NCBI GenBank assembly: GCA_000721275.1 | Contig: JOFO01000001.1 | Coordinates: 282,161-346,160 of the forward strand | Length of the DNA: 64,000 nt | Reading direction: 5' to 3' | From: Microtetraspora glauca | GTDB lineage: Bacteria; Actinomycetota; Actinomycetes; Streptomycetales; Streptomycetaceae | In this document: positions 23,092 through 32,013 of the stretch, piece after piece | Numbering within the stretch: the stretch's first letter is position 1 | Layout of the letters: each line of letters begins with the position of its first letter | The notes under the pieces: generated by a model | Seen by the model: only the letters and a program-made list of their open reading frames with translations | Database searches by the model: none | What the model was told of the DNA's origin: nothing | Position numbers and translations under genes: made by a program

Positions 23092-24399
23092 TCAGCGGGC
23101 GTGGGCCCAGGAGGACCGCAGGAGCTCCTCGTAACGGGCCACCGCGGCATGGTCCGGGGCGATCACCGCGTACCGCCAGGTCAGACCGTCCGGCGGCGGC
23201 CCCGCGTACAGAACGACCCCTTCTCCGGCCGAGGGGTCGTACGCGATACGTGCGGTGTGCAGCCGCGCCACGGCCTCGTCGAAGGAGAACTCCGCCGACG
23301 CCCGGGCCCGGCCCGTCGCCCACGCCGGATCACCGGCGCCCGCCCCGGTCATGGCCGCCAGGCGCCTCACCATCGCCTGCGGCGTGGTCGTGGCGGTGCG
23401 TCTGACGTTGCTCTCCCCCGCGACCGGTTCCCCGTCGGCCGTCACCATGGCGTCGACGCTGAACGGTCCCGCGTACCCCCGCTCGGCGAGAAAAGTGCCC
23501 AGTGAGCGGCCCCAGCTCTCCAGGGTCGGTTCGATCGGGGCGAGCGACGGCGGCAACGGTGCCACATAGCCCGTGAAACAGCCCGACGCGGTACGCATCT
23601 CTCCGCTGAACACCGCCCGCGGGCCCTCGGGTCCCGTCTCCATCTGCACGCTCACGGAGCGGACGACATCGATCCGTTCCTCGATGACCCACACTCCCTC
23701 GGGCCCGCCGACGGCGGCGAGATCCGCCGCCGCCCCCGAACCAGCCCCCTCGGCCGTGAGGAAGCGCAGACCGTGGCCGCCCGCCGACCGGTCCGGTTTG
23801 ATCACGACCTCTCCGTGGGACGCCAGCAGCTTCGCCGCCTCGGCCGCCACCTCGGTGCGGCGGCAGACGCGCCCGTCCGGCACCCTCAGCGCCAGTTCGG
23901 ACGCCGCCTGCCGGAAGCCGGCCTTCGTGTTGAGGAGCCGGGTCACCTCCAGCGCCGCCTCCGCCGCCTCTCCCGACGCGTAGGGGGCCACCGGGACGCC
24001 GAGTGCGCGGGCCAGGCCGACCGCCGCGGAGTCGAGGGCCGTCGGCAGGACCGCGGTCACGGTGCGCCCCGCGAACGCCGCGCGCACCGCTTCGACGGCC
24101 GCACGGTGCGGAACCGGCCGATCAGCCGCCGCGAACGCCTCCGGCAGGGTGAGCACGGCGACCGAGTCCGGGTCGACGCGGATCAGCGCGCAGGAGTACC
24201 GGAGGAACGCCGGGTCGACCGGCACGGGCGTCACCAGCACGTCGCCCGCCCGCAGCAGCCAGACCTCGCGCGGGGCCTGCTCCGCCCAGGCGCCCAGCAC
24301 CTCCCGCTGCTCCAGGTCCACCGCGAGCTCGGACACCAGGTTCGCGTACACGACCTGGGAGCCGCCGCTCAACGGACCGGGCCCGTGCGCGCCGTCCAT
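23092..24399 (-). CDS. ATP-grasp ligase, PGM1-related
   Basis: A 435-residue ATP-grasp protein with an N-terminal pre-ATP-grasp domain, the central fold (VVIKPDRSAGGHGLRFL nucleotide loop, VWVIEERIDVVRSVSVQ, GPFSVDAMV and ESNVRRTATTTP metal-ligand segment) and a C-terminal cap (VLYAGPPPDGLTWRY) seen in relatives of the pheganomycin peptide ligase PGM1. It should join an amine to a carboxylate through an acyl phosphate. It is the last gene of an operon with hemerythrin and ferritin-like proteins; no precursor peptide gene was found beside it. Substrate unknown. Confidence 0.82.
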   Translation of the reverse strand: MDGAHGPGPLSGGSQVVYANLVSELAVDLEQREVLGAWAEQAPREVWLLRAGDVLVTPVPVDPAFLRYSCALIRVDPDSVAVLTLPEAFAAADRPVPHRAAVEAVRAAFAGRTVTAVLPTALDSAAVGLARALGVPVAPYASGEAAEAALEVTRLLNTKAGFRQAASELALRVPDGRVCRRTEVAAEAAKLLASHGEVVIKPDRSAGGHGLRFLTAEGAGSGAAADLAAVGGPEGVWVIEERIDVVRSVSVQMETGPEGPRAVFSGEMRTASGCFTGYVAPLPPSLAPIEPTLESWGRSLGTFLAERGYAGPFSVDAMVTADGEPVAGESNVRRTATTTPQAMVRRLAAMTGAGAGDPAWATGRARASAEFSFDEAVARLHTARIAYDPSAGEGVVLYAGPPPDGLTWRYAVIAPDHAAVARYEELLRSSWAHAR

Positions 24400-24416
24400 A
24401 TCCGCCCCCTCACGTG

Positions 24417-25025
24417 TCAGTTCCCCTCCCCCATGGTGCGGCGAATGGCGTCGCGCGCCCGGTCCGCGAGGGCGGCGACGGGCCCGAGCGTGAGGTTCGC
24501 GGTGGCGCTCTCGGTCCCGGGGTGCGGGTGCGTGGGCGCTGTCACCTCCGCGGCCCGGACCGCCTTGGCCATCAGGGAGAGACGGGCGGGCGAGGTGGTG
24601 CGGCGCAGCAGCGCGAACTCGTAGCGTTCCTCCGACCGGGCATGGACGAGGACGGCGTCGCGCAGGGAGAGCAGGGTGGGCATGAACCGGGGATCGGACG
24701 TCCCCATGTCCTCCAGCAGGGCGAGCTTCTCCTTCGCCGCCTTCTCCTCCGCGAGCCGATCCTCGACGACGTCCGCACCTCCGTCGAAGGCGGTACGGGC
24801 GCTGGGGTGGACGACCTCCTCCTCGGCTGTCTCGTGCACCGCCAGCAGATGGACCAGGCGCCGGAAGGCATCCGTACGTTCCTCCCCCTCCGCGGTGCGG
24901 ACCTCCTCGAAGAGGGTGTGGATCCGCCCGTGCTGCCGCATGAGCAGCGCCACCACGTCCTCGCCGGCCGCCGGGTCGCCGGCCTGGGCCTGCTCGTCCG
25001 TATCGGTCTCCTTCGCCCGGGCCAT
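24417..25025 (-). CDS. Hemerythrin HHE-domain protein
   Basis: A 202-residue protein with the HHE cation-binding domain: MRQHGRIHTLFEEV, HLLAVHETAEEEVVHP and VLVHARSEERYEF supply the His/Glu ligands of a non-heme di-iron site. Such proteins bind O2 or nitric oxide or sense oxidative stress. The C-terminal 50 residues (Pro/Thr/His-rich then a basic helix) are outside the domain. ATG at 25025 overlaps the stop of the ferritin-like gene by one base. Confidence 0.87.
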   Translation of the reverse strand: MARAKETDTDEQAQAGDPAAGEDVVALLMRQHGRIHTLFEEVRTAEGEERTDAFRRLVHLLAVHETAEEEVVHPSARTAFDGGADVVEDRLAEEKAAKEKLALLEDMGTSDPRFMPTLLSLRDAVLVHARSEERYEFALLRRTTSPARLSLMAKAVRAAEVTAPTHPHPGTESATANLTLGPVAALADRARDAIRRTMGEGN

Positions 25026-26221
25026 CACGCGCGCTCCGATGCGACGGGGTGCGGTCCTTCGGTCTCCAGGCGGTAGTCGCGGTCGAACATCTCGCGGTGC
25101 TGGTCGATGACGCGGTCGCTGGGCGGCTTCTCGCCGTCGTGCAGGCGCTGCTGCATCTGCTCGAACCGCTCGTGCGCCTCCCGGACGTAGCCGGCCCCGA
25201 GGGTGGTGAGGTCGATCTGGGTGGCGAGCAGGTCGCGCAGATAGTCCTTGTTCGGCTCGAACGTCAGGACGTTCGGCAACTGCGGAGCGAGGATCTCCTC
25301 GGGGTCGCGGCCGTCGTGGCGGCGCATGAGGTCGCAGGCGATCCGCAGGTGCTCCAGCTCCATGTTCAGGTGCAGCTCCCACAGCGCCTTCACCTTGGGG
25401 TGGCTCTCCTGCTCCATGAACGAGTAGTACAGGTAGCACTCGTTGTACTCGTGGTTGACCAGCTGCTCCCACCACGTCTCGCCGGGGTCGACGAGGGACT
25501 CGTAGTGGGTGACGTGCTCCTCCTCGATGAGCCCGATCTCCTGGTAGAGCTGACGGGCGATCGGCTCCATGTACGTGGGGCCGGTGTTCATGTAGAAGTT
25601 CATCGTCTGCTGCTCCGCCGACATCACCGTCAGCGCGTGCAGCTTCGACAGCGGGTCGGTGGCGGCCTTGTCGTAGGGGTCGCGCACGTTGTCGGCCGGG
25701 TGGCGGTGGTGCAGCCGGGTCGGGCGGCCCGGCATGACCTCCGTCAGGCCGTCGACGATCGCCTCGGCCTTGCGGTGCTCGATCATCTCGTACAGGTTCG
25801 CGTAGCGGTACAGGTGGTCGAAGTCCTCCAGGACGCCGAACTGGTACGCCTGCTGGAGGTAGGGATCGGGCTCCATCCGGGCGATCCAGGCGGTAAGGTC
25901 GACGGCGACCTGCTCGTACGCGATCGTCGTCTCCAGCACCGATGACACGCCGGGCAGCAGCCAGTTGACCGCCTTCTGCTGCTGGGCCTCGACGTACCGG
26001 ACCTCCGCCAGGCCCCGCTTGACCTCCGGGTCCACGGTGTTGCGCGCGAGCGTGTGGCTGAACAGGACCGCCTCGACCTCGATGCCGTTCATGGTGATGA
26101 TCCGGCAGCGGGTGTACGGGTCGCTGGCGTCCGGATCGATCGGCGCGACGTTCAGCTCGCGCCAGCTGCGGACCTGCTTGTCGAGCGGGATGCCCCGTTG
26201 TTCCAGCGGATTGAAGGTCAT
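25025..26221 (-). CDS. Ferritin-like protein, 398 residues, function unknown
   Basis: Long all-helical protein with repeated Glu and ExxH elements fitting a ferritin-like di-iron carboxylate fold: EHRKAEAIVDGL, IGLIEEEHVTHYESL, NHEYNECYLYYSF, and LNMELEHLRIACDLM. It is much longer than ferritins and I do not know a characterised member. It is the first gene of the operon ferritin-like, hemerythrin, ATP-grasp, which suggests iron/oxygen or stress-related work. ATG at 26221 was chosen as the first start after the divergent promoter gap. Confidence 0.7.
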   Translation of the reverse strand: MTFNPLEQRGIPLDKQVRSWRELNVAPIDPDASDPYTRCRIITMNGIEVEAVLFSHTLARNTVDPEVKRGLAEVRYVEAQQQKAVNWLLPGVSSVLETTIAYEQVAVDLTAWIARMEPDPYLQQAYQFGVLEDFDHLYRYANLYEMIEHRKAEAIVDGLTEVMPGRPTRLHHRHPADNVRDPYDKAATDPLSKLHALTVMSAEQQTMNFYMNTGPTYMEPIARQLYQEIGLIEEEHVTHYESLVDPGETWWEQLVNHEYNECYLYYSFMEQESHPKVKALWELHLNMELEHLRIACDLMRRHDGRDPEEILAPQLPNVLTFEPNKDYLRDLLATQIDLTTLGAGYVREAHERFEQMQQRLHDGEKPPSDRVIDQHREMFDRDYRLETEGPHPVASERA

Positions 26222-26404
26222 GCGGGCACCTGGCTTTCGGTAGAGGGGAGAGCATGCACCCTTCCCCTCCCGCCTGCCCCTTCCGGCCCCGCACACGCCC
26301 GGTCCGGGCGCTTCTCACCTCAATGGCCGGAACCTTACGACGCATGCCGCCGGGCCCGGGGGGTAGCCGCCGGGCGCCGCACGACCGGGAGGAGACGAGG
26401 AGCC

Positions 26405-26920
26405 ATGGTGGTGCACATCGACCGGGGGCTGAGGCCCCGCATCTCGGATCCGTCGCACGTCCTGCGCCGGGGCGCGCACGATCAGATCCTGGGCCTGCTG
26501 ATGCTGGCCGTCGCCGTCCTGCTCCTGCTGATGCCGATGGCCACGCAGGTCGGTCCGAAGGACGCGCAGATCAACGAGATGCTCGTCGGGCTCGTCGTGG
26601 CGTTCGCCGCGGGGTGGCGCGTCTACCGCGGCGGGAACCTGCGGTCCGACACCGTGGTCGGCCTCGCGGGCGTCTGGCTCCTCGTGTCGCCGTTCGTCCT
26701 CGACGTCCAGAACACCGCCGTGCACACGGCCGACCGCATGCTCGCGATCGTGGCCGGCGGTGTCCTCATCGTCCTCAGCGCGGCGTCCGCTCTGCTGTGG
26801 CGGCTGGACCGGAAGCGCACCCGTCAGCCGGTGACACGCGGCACGACGGACCAGACGACCGACGCGACGGCCACCAGGCCCAGCCCGGCGGCCACCAGCC
26901 GGCGGCACAGGAAGGCGTAA
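26405..26920 (+). CDS. Membrane protein with SPW-like repeat
   Basis: A 171-residue integral membrane protein with four hydrophobic segments (GLLMLAVAVLLLLMP, MLVGLVVAFAAGW, TVVGLAGVWLLVSPFVL, MLAIVAGGVLIVLSAASALLW). The WLLVSPFVL segment recalls the SPW repeat. The last 40 residues are a basic, Thr/Arg-rich tail. A strong ribosome site (GGGAGGAGACGAGG) precedes the ATG. It diverges from the ferritin-like operon and its 3' end overlaps the opposite-strand gene by 97 bp. Function unknown. Confidence 0.75.
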   Translation: MVVHIDRGLRPRISDPSHVLRRGAHDQILGLLMLAVAVLLLLMPMATQVGPKDAQINEMLVGLVVAFAAGWRVYRGGNLRSDTVVGLAGVWLLVSPFVLDVQNTAVHTADRMLAIVAGGVLIVLSAASALLWRLDRKRTRQPVTRGTTDQTTDATATRPSPAATSRRHRKA

Positions 26921-27267
26921 CGCCGGCTGTACTCCTCGCGGAGCTCGTCCGCGCGGGCGACGGTGGCCCGGAGCATACGGCACCGTACGGACAGGTGCTC
27001 CTCGGCGAACGCGCGGGCGACCTCCGCCTGCTCGTCGGGCCCCAGCCACGTGAACCGGCGGGCGAACGCGGTGCCGGCCTCGGCCGCTTCGCTCCTGGCC
27101 CTCTGCGCCATGAGGTAGCCCTCCAGCCGGGCGATGCCGGCGGTCGCCTCCGCGGCAGGCGCGTCGGGGCGGCGGACACCGCATCCGTCCGGCGCGGGAA
27201 CGTCGCCGCCCCGCCGGGCCCGCCGACTCGCGACGTCTCCCGGCTCCGGGCGCCTCTGCGTGGTCAT
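26824..27267 (-). CDS. Small protein with C-terminal membrane anchor, coupled to ctaD
   Basis: A 147-residue protein: a charged N-terminal half, a helical middle ([36 protein letters not shown]) and a single C-terminal transmembrane helix ([19 protein letters not shown]). Its ATG overlaps the ctaD stop (ATGA), so it is made with cytochrome oxidase subunit I. It could be an assembly or accessory subunit; I do not recognise a family. Its 3' 97 bp overlap the opposite-strand SPW-like gene. Confidence 0.65.
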   Translation of the reverse strand: MTTQRRPEPGDVASRRARRGGDVPAPDGCGVRRPDAPAAEATAGIARLEGYLMAQRARSEAAEAGTAFARRFTWLGPDEQAEVARAFAEEHLSVRCRMLRATVARADELREEYSRRYAFLCRRLVAAGLGLVAVASVVWSVVPRVTG

Positions 27268-28982
27268 GCGCCGCCGTCCCGCGGATTCTGCCGGGCACCG
27301 GGGTCGTCGATGACGTCCCGCTTGTGCGACTGGCCGTGATCCAGCGCGGCGAGGCTGGGGAAGTTCAGGTCGAAGGCGGGCGACTCGGAGCGGATCCGCG
27401 GGAGGGTGAGGAAGTTGTGGCGGGGCGGCGGGCAGGAGGTGGCCCATTCCAGGGAGCGGCCGAAGCCCCAGGGGTCGTCTACGGTGACGCGGGGGGCCGT
27501 CTTGGCGGTCTTCCAGACGTTGTAGAAGAACGGCAGGGTCGACATGCCCAGGAGGAAGGCGCCGATCGAGGAGACGGTGTTCAGCGCCGTGAAACCGTCG
27601 GCCTGGAGGTAATCGGCGTAACGGCGGGGCATTCCCTCGGCCCCGAGCCAGTGCTGGACGAGGAAGGTTCCGTGGAAGCCGACGAAGAGCGTCCAGAAAT
27701 GGATCTTGCCCAGGCGTTCGTCGAGCATCGTGCCGGTCATCTTCGGCCACCAGAAGTAGAACCCGGCGAACATCGCGAACACGACCGTGCCGAAGACCAC
27801 GTAGTGGAAGTGCGCGACGACGAAGTAGCTGTCGGTCACGTGGAAGTCCATCGGCGGCGAGGCGAGGATGATGCCGGTCAGACCGCCGAACAGGAACGTC
27901 ACGAGAAAGCCGATCGACCACAGCATCGGCGTCTCGAAGGAGAGCGACCCCTTCCACATCGTGCCGATCCAGTTGAAGAACTTCACTCCCGTCGGCACCG
28001 CGATCAGGAACGTCATGAAGGAGAAGAACGGCAGCAGCACCGCGCCGGTGGCGAACATGTGGTGCGCCCAGACGGTCACCGACAGGCCGGCGATCGCGAT
28101 CGTGGCCGCAACCAGTCCGATGTAGCCGAAGAGCGGCTTGCGGGAGAAGACCGGCAGGATCTCGCTGACGATGCCGAAGAACGGCAGCGCGATGATGTAG
28201 ACCTCGGGGTGGCCGAAGAACCAGAACAGGTGCTGCCACAGCAGCGCTCCGCCGTTCTCCGGGTCGTACACGTGCGCACCGAACTGCCGGTCCGCCTCCA
28301 GCGCGAAGAGCGCCGCCGCCAGCACGGGGAACGCGAGCAGTACGAGCACCGAGGTCAGCAGCACGTTCCAGGTGAAGATCGGCATCCGGAACATCGTCAT
28401 GCCCGGTGCCCGCATGCAGATGATCGTGGTGATGAAGTTGACCGCGCCCAGGATGGTGCCGAAGCCGCCGAGCGCGAGCCCCATGATCCACATGTCCCCG
28501 CCGACGTAGGGAGTGCGTTCCCCTCCGCTGAGCGGGGTGTAGGCGGTCCAGCCGAAGTCGGCCGTCCCCTGGCTGGTGAAGATCCCTCCGAACGCGATCA
28601 GCCCGCCGAAGAGGAACAGCCAGTACGACAGCATGTTCAGCCGCGGGAAGGCGACATCGGGGGACCCGATCTGCAACGGCATGATCGCGTTGGCGAAACC
28701 GGCGAAGGTCGGGGTGGCGAACAACAGCAGCATCACCGTGCCGTGAAGGGTGAACGCCTGGTTGTACTGCTCGGGCGAGATGATCTGCAGCCCCGGCCGC
28801 GCCAGTTCCGCACGGATCACCAGTGCGAGGATTCCGCCGAGCAGGAAGAAGACGAACGACGTGATCAGGTAGAGGTGCCCGATCTTCTTGTGGTCGGTCG
28901 TCGTCATCCAGTCCACGACGATGCGCCCTCTGCTCCTCCTCTGTACCGGTACGAGGGTGGGTGGCTCCGTGGACGTGACCAT
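27264..28982 (-). CDS. ctaD: Cytochrome c oxidase subunit I (aa3 type)
   Basis: Heme-copper oxidase catalytic subunit, 572 residues, about 12 membrane helices. All metal ligands are visible: low-spin heme His in [10 protein letters not shown], CuB His and cross-linked Tyr in [11 protein letters not shown], the His pair in [10 protein letters not shown], and heme ligands in [13 protein letters not shown] at 28982 has GGAG five bases upstream. Subunits II and III, normally ctaC and ctaE, are not adjacent, so this appears to be a secondary ctaD copy outside the main qcr-cta locus, as many streptomycetes carry. It is co-transcribed with a small membrane protein. Confidence 0.95.
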   Translation of the reverse strand: MVTSTEPPTLVPVQRRSRGRIVVDWMTTTDHKKIGHLYLITSFVFFLLGGILALVIRAELARPGLQIISPEQYNQAFTLHGTVMLLLFATPTFAGFANAIMPLQIGSPDVAFPRLNMLSYWLFLFGGLIAFGGIFTSQGTADFGWTAYTPLSGGERTPYVGGDMWIMGLALGGFGTILGAVNFITTIICMRAPGMTMFRMPIFTWNVLLTSVLVLLAFPVLAAALFALEADRQFGAHVYDPENGGALLWQHLFWFFGHPEVYIIALPFFGIVSEILPVFSRKPLFGYIGLVAATIAIAGLSVTVWAHHMFATGAVLLPFFSFMTFLIAVPTGVKFFNWIGTMWKGSLSFETPMLWSIGFLVTFLFGGLTGIILASPPMDFHVTDSYFVVAHFHYVVFGTVVFAMFAGFYFWWPKMTGTMLDERLGKIHFWTLFVGFHGTFLVQHWLGAEGMPRRYADYLQADGFTALNTVSSIGAFLLGMSTLPFFYNVWKTAKTAPRVTVDDPWGFGRSLEWATSCPPPRHNFLTLPRIRSESPAFDLNFPSLAALDHGQSHKRDVIDDPGARQNPRDGGA

Positions 28983-29332
28983 GGGAACTCCGGTGGAAGA
29001 ATTCAGATGAACGCAGACAAGTAGGGCGACTTTAGATCCGTCCCTCGCGGCCGACCGTTCCATACGGGGCGCAATCGATCAGTCGCTTCATCACACTCGC
29101 CATGACCTGCGTGGTTGGGTTCCGGGGCGGCGAACTCCACCTGTATGGCGGGCGTGGGAGCCAAGCCCCGTGCGCCGTAGCCGCCCCACGACCACCTCAC
29201 CACTCGACACTCCGCCGGCGTGCAGGTCGGAGCTGGGTCAGCGGCGGCCGCTTCCCCCTCCGGAGACCCGCACAGCGGGACTCGCCCCTCCGCCACCCGG
29301 CCGGGCCGCGCGAGGTCTTCCGGGTCCGGAGG
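28983..29332. other. 350-bp non-coding region upstream of ctaD
   Basis: No convincing gene. The first 60 bp are less GC-rich than the surroundings and probably hold the ctaD promoter (minus strand). No clear -35/-10 pair or operator could be assigned. Confidence 0.4.
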
Positions 29333-29602
29333 TCAGTCGTCCAGCCGCTCCTCCAGGCGGACGGTGACGGTGTCGCCCTCCTCCTTGCCGATCGCCTTGC
29401 GCACGTCCGCCTTCACGGGCAGCTTGTGCGTGCCGTCCCCCAGGGCCATGAACGAACTCCGGAACGGGTGGCCGTCGATCGTGCCCCGGACCTTCACCAG
29501 TCCGCGGGTGCCGAAGAACTCTGCCGACTCGGGCCACACGACGTACGTCCAGCCGCCCTTGTCCGGACTCTTCCGCAGGGCCGCGGTGAACTGCTTGTCC
29601 AT
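29333..29602 (-). CDS. DUF1905 protein
   Basis: An 89-residue beta-rich protein matching the DUF1905 pattern: [69 protein letters not shown]. Function of the family is not established. The ATG at 29602 lies 8 nt from AGGAGG; the GTG one codon upstream is an alternative. It stands alone downstream of the ArsR-type gene on the same strand. Confidence 0.85.
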   Translation of the reverse strand: MDKQFTAALRKSPDKGGWTYVVWPESAEFFGTRGLVKVRGTIDGHPFRSSFMALGDGTHKLPVKADVRKAIGKEEGDTVTVRLEERLDD

Positions 29603-29670
29603 CACGGACGCCTCCTGTGCGCGAGCTCTTCTCGGTGGTCACCAGGTAAGACGGAGGCGGGCGGGGAAAC

Positions 29671-30756
29671 TCATCGCCGGCCGCGCAGTCCGGTCGGGCG
29701 GGGCTGCCGGGGTCCGTCGACGGCGGCCGATGTCGCGAGGGCCGTCCCGAGGCCGGTCCTCGCGTACCGGACGACACGACCTCGGCGGTGCCGGTCGACC
29801 AGCCCCGCCCGCAGCAGGATGCCGAGGTGGTACGAGACGGTCGCGCTGCTCCAGCCGGTCCTCCGGCTCAGCTCGGCCGTGGACGCGGGCGCGTCGAGCG
29901 TGGTCAGCAGCGCGGCCCTGGTCACGCCCACGAGCCCCGTCAGAGCCGATTCCGCCGCGCCCGCCGGGCGCTCCCCGAGGGCGCCGATGCCGCGCGCCCG
30001 GTAGATCAGCACCGGCGGGTGCGGGCGTTCGGCGGCGAACAGCACCGGGCCGGCGTGTGTGGTGGCCGGCACGAAGAGCACGCCTTCGTCGGCCCAGTCG
30101 ACGATCCCGGAGTAGGGGCGCTCCAGGACGAGCTCGGTGCCGGTCCACCGCATCCGCTCGCCGAGATCGTCGAACACCGCCGCCGCGCCGTGCGCCGCCA
30201 TCCGGTCGGCACGGTGGCCTATGTCCGCCTCCAGTACGGCTCTGACCCGTGCCCAGTCCGGGGCCAGTACGGACTCGAACAGGGTCGCCATCGCCGTGGC
30301 GGCGGCGGTCGCCACGGCCGCACCACCGTCGCGTGCCACCCGCGCGAGCGCCGCGGGCATCGGTCGTCGCCACCGCTCGTAGACGGCCTCGCTCCGGTGC
30401 AGCGCGAGGACGTGGGGCCACACGCGGCGGCCGCGGATCGCGATGTCGAGCTGGTAGTCGACCTCCTCGGCCGGGGTCGCCGCGATCCGGGCGGCCACCT
30501 CCCCCATCGACTCGCCGTGGCGCGGCACCGGGGTCAGGAAATCCGGGGCGTAGCTGTGATCGGCGGGCACCAGGGCCTCCAGCAGCGCCAGCTGCTCCGG
30601 CGGAAGCGCCCGCAGGGCGCGAGCGTGCCACTCCCGTGCGTGAGCGGCCGGATGCCGGCCGCGGTGCCGCAGCACACCGAGCACCTCCATGGCCGCGGAC
30701 GTGGCGAACCGCGACCTGCTCCACGCCTGTGCGTCCAGCCGCACCCTCATCGCCAT
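29671..30756 (-). CDS. ArsR-family winged-helix regulator (long form)
   Basis: A 361-residue transcriptional regulator. The first 270 residues form an unassigned domain seen in long streptomycete ArsR proteins; the DNA-binding winged helix is C-terminal (TRAALLTTLDAPASTAELSRRTG, SSATVSYHLGILLRAGLVDRHRRGRVVRYART). No metal-binding cysteines are seen, so it is unlikely to be an arsenic sensor. It diverges from the Tat-secreted protein at 30882 across 125 bp and may control it. Confidence 0.85.
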   Translation of the reverse strand: MAMRVRLDAQAWSRSRFATSAAMEVLGVLRHRGRHPAAHAREWHARALRALPPEQLALLEALVPADHSYAPDFLTPVPRHGESMGEVAARIAATPAEEVDYQLDIAIRGRRVWPHVLALHRSEAVYERWRRPMPAALARVARDGGAAVATAAATAMATLFESVLAPDWARVRAVLEADIGHRADRMAAHGAAAVFDDLGERMRWTGTELVLERPYSGIVDWADEGVLFVPATTHAGPVLFAAERPHPPVLIYRARGIGALGERPAGAAESALTGLVGVTRAALLTTLDAPASTAELSRRTGWSSATVSYHLGILLRAGLVDRHRRGRVVRYARTGLGTALATSAAVDGPRQPRPTGLRGRR

Positions 30757-30881
30757 CCCGCGAGTGTCCCATCGCCGCGGGGGCGGGCCGATGGATTCGA
30801 AGGGCCTCGAATGCGTGGAGGCCTCGGGCGGCCCCGTCGGAGGGTGGTCCGCGACCGTGTGACCACGACCGAGGAGGCGCC

Positions 30882-31655
30882 TTGAGCTCCGACCGAACGC
30901 CCGCGCACACCGACCACGACCGGTCTTCGCCCGCGCACACCGACCGCCGCCGGCCTTCCGCCGCCGTCAGCCGACGCGGCCTCGTGCGCATGGGCACCGC
31001 GCTCGGCGCGATGGGGCTGCTGGCCGCCCCCACCCCGGCATCGGCCACCGCCACCCCGACCTCGGCGTCGGCGTCGGCGTCGGCCGCCGGCGACGGTCCG
31101 GCCGGCGATCCCGCGTCGCGCAAGCCGATCCTGGTCGGTGCCAACCCCGGCCTCCAGCTCTTCGACGGATCGGGCGCGTGCACGGCCTTCCTCTCCACCT
31201 GGCAGGTGGAGTGGTCCACCCATGGCGCGGGGAACGCGCTCGTGCTCTGGCGGCCGGACGGGGTGAGGGTCGTCGGGGAGGACCCGCACCTCGCGCTCTG
31301 GCTGGCCGATCACTTCGTCCGGCACTTCCCCGAACTCGACGGTCTGCCCTGGTCCGCTCCCCGGTTCCACCGGTCCGCGGTCCAGGTCCGGCTCGACCTC
31401 GCGTCCGGGCTGCGGGCGTGGGGCGGAGGCGTCGACGTGCGCATGGCCGAGGTGCTGGACCGGCGCGCCTTCGCCACCGACGGGTTCCCGCTGGCCGGGG
31501 TGGACCACAGCCTGAGCCTGGTGTTCGCCCCGTGCGGACGAGCCCGCGCACGCGTCGACGGCCGTGTCCAGCCCGGCGAGATCAGCCGGGGAGGGACGCC
31601 GGAGCGTCCGTCGTCGTCGGCGTTCCTCGCCACGGCCGAGGTGTGGCGAGCCTGA
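30882..31655 (+). CDS. Tat-secreted protein of unknown function
   Basis: A 257-residue exported protein. The start is TTG at 30882, supported by GAGGAGG five bases upstream. The N-terminus holds two copies of a PAHTD-based repeat, then a twin-arginine signal SRRGLVRMGTALGAMGLLAAP with an Ala-rich cleavage region. The mature part contains two cysteines and a motif RKPILVGANPGLQLFDGSG, but no family I can name. It is divergent from the ArsR-type regulator. Confidence 0.72.
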   Translation: MSSDRTPAHTDHDRSSPAHTDRRRPSAAVSRRGLVRMGTALGAMGLLAAPTPASATATPTSASASASAAGDGPAGDPASRKPILVGANPGLQLFDGSGACTAFLSTWQVEWSTHGAGNALVLWRPDGVRVVGEDPHLALWLADHFVRHFPELDGLPWSAPRFHRSAVQVRLDLASGLRAWGGGVDVRMAEVLDRRAFATDGFPLAGVDHSLSLVFAPCGRARARVDGRVQPGEISRGGTPERPSSSAFLATAEVWRA

Positions 31656-31659
31656 CGCC

Positions 31660-31930
31660 CCTTCACCTCTCGGACCGCTCGGCGGAACGACGGGACGATG
31701 TGGTGCGGCAGGCGTCGATGGTGCCCCCGGTGGTCGTCCGTAGCGGAGACGCCGAACCGGACGACGCCAGGGTCCTTGAGTTGGCGGAGCCCGCCGGGGT
31801 GAGTCTCGGCGACGCCGTCACCCGCCCCCTGGACGTGGAGATCCGCCGGAACCCCGCCCTGGCCGTACGGTCCCCCGGCACCTGCGCACCGGCCACCGAG
31901 GCGTTTACCGACCACGCGCCCGTGACGTAA
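31660..31930 (+). pseudogene. Probable remnant of a LysR-type regulator C-terminus
   Basis: A reading frame continuing past the Tat protein's stop ends with GVSLGDAVTRPLDVEIRRNPALAVRSPGTCAPATEAF, which resembles the end of LysR co-inducer domains (the LAVR..G..APAT.AF pattern). The preceding residues do not align and there is no start codon, HTH or full-length frame. I read it as a decayed fragment; chance similarity cannot be excluded. Confidence 0.38.
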
Positions 31931-32013
31931 GTGGATCATCAGCGGGACGTTAGGGGGAAAGCCCAGGGTGGGGACCGTCGTACTTCCGCGTCCCGTCCCC
32001 GAGGAGTCCCCGA

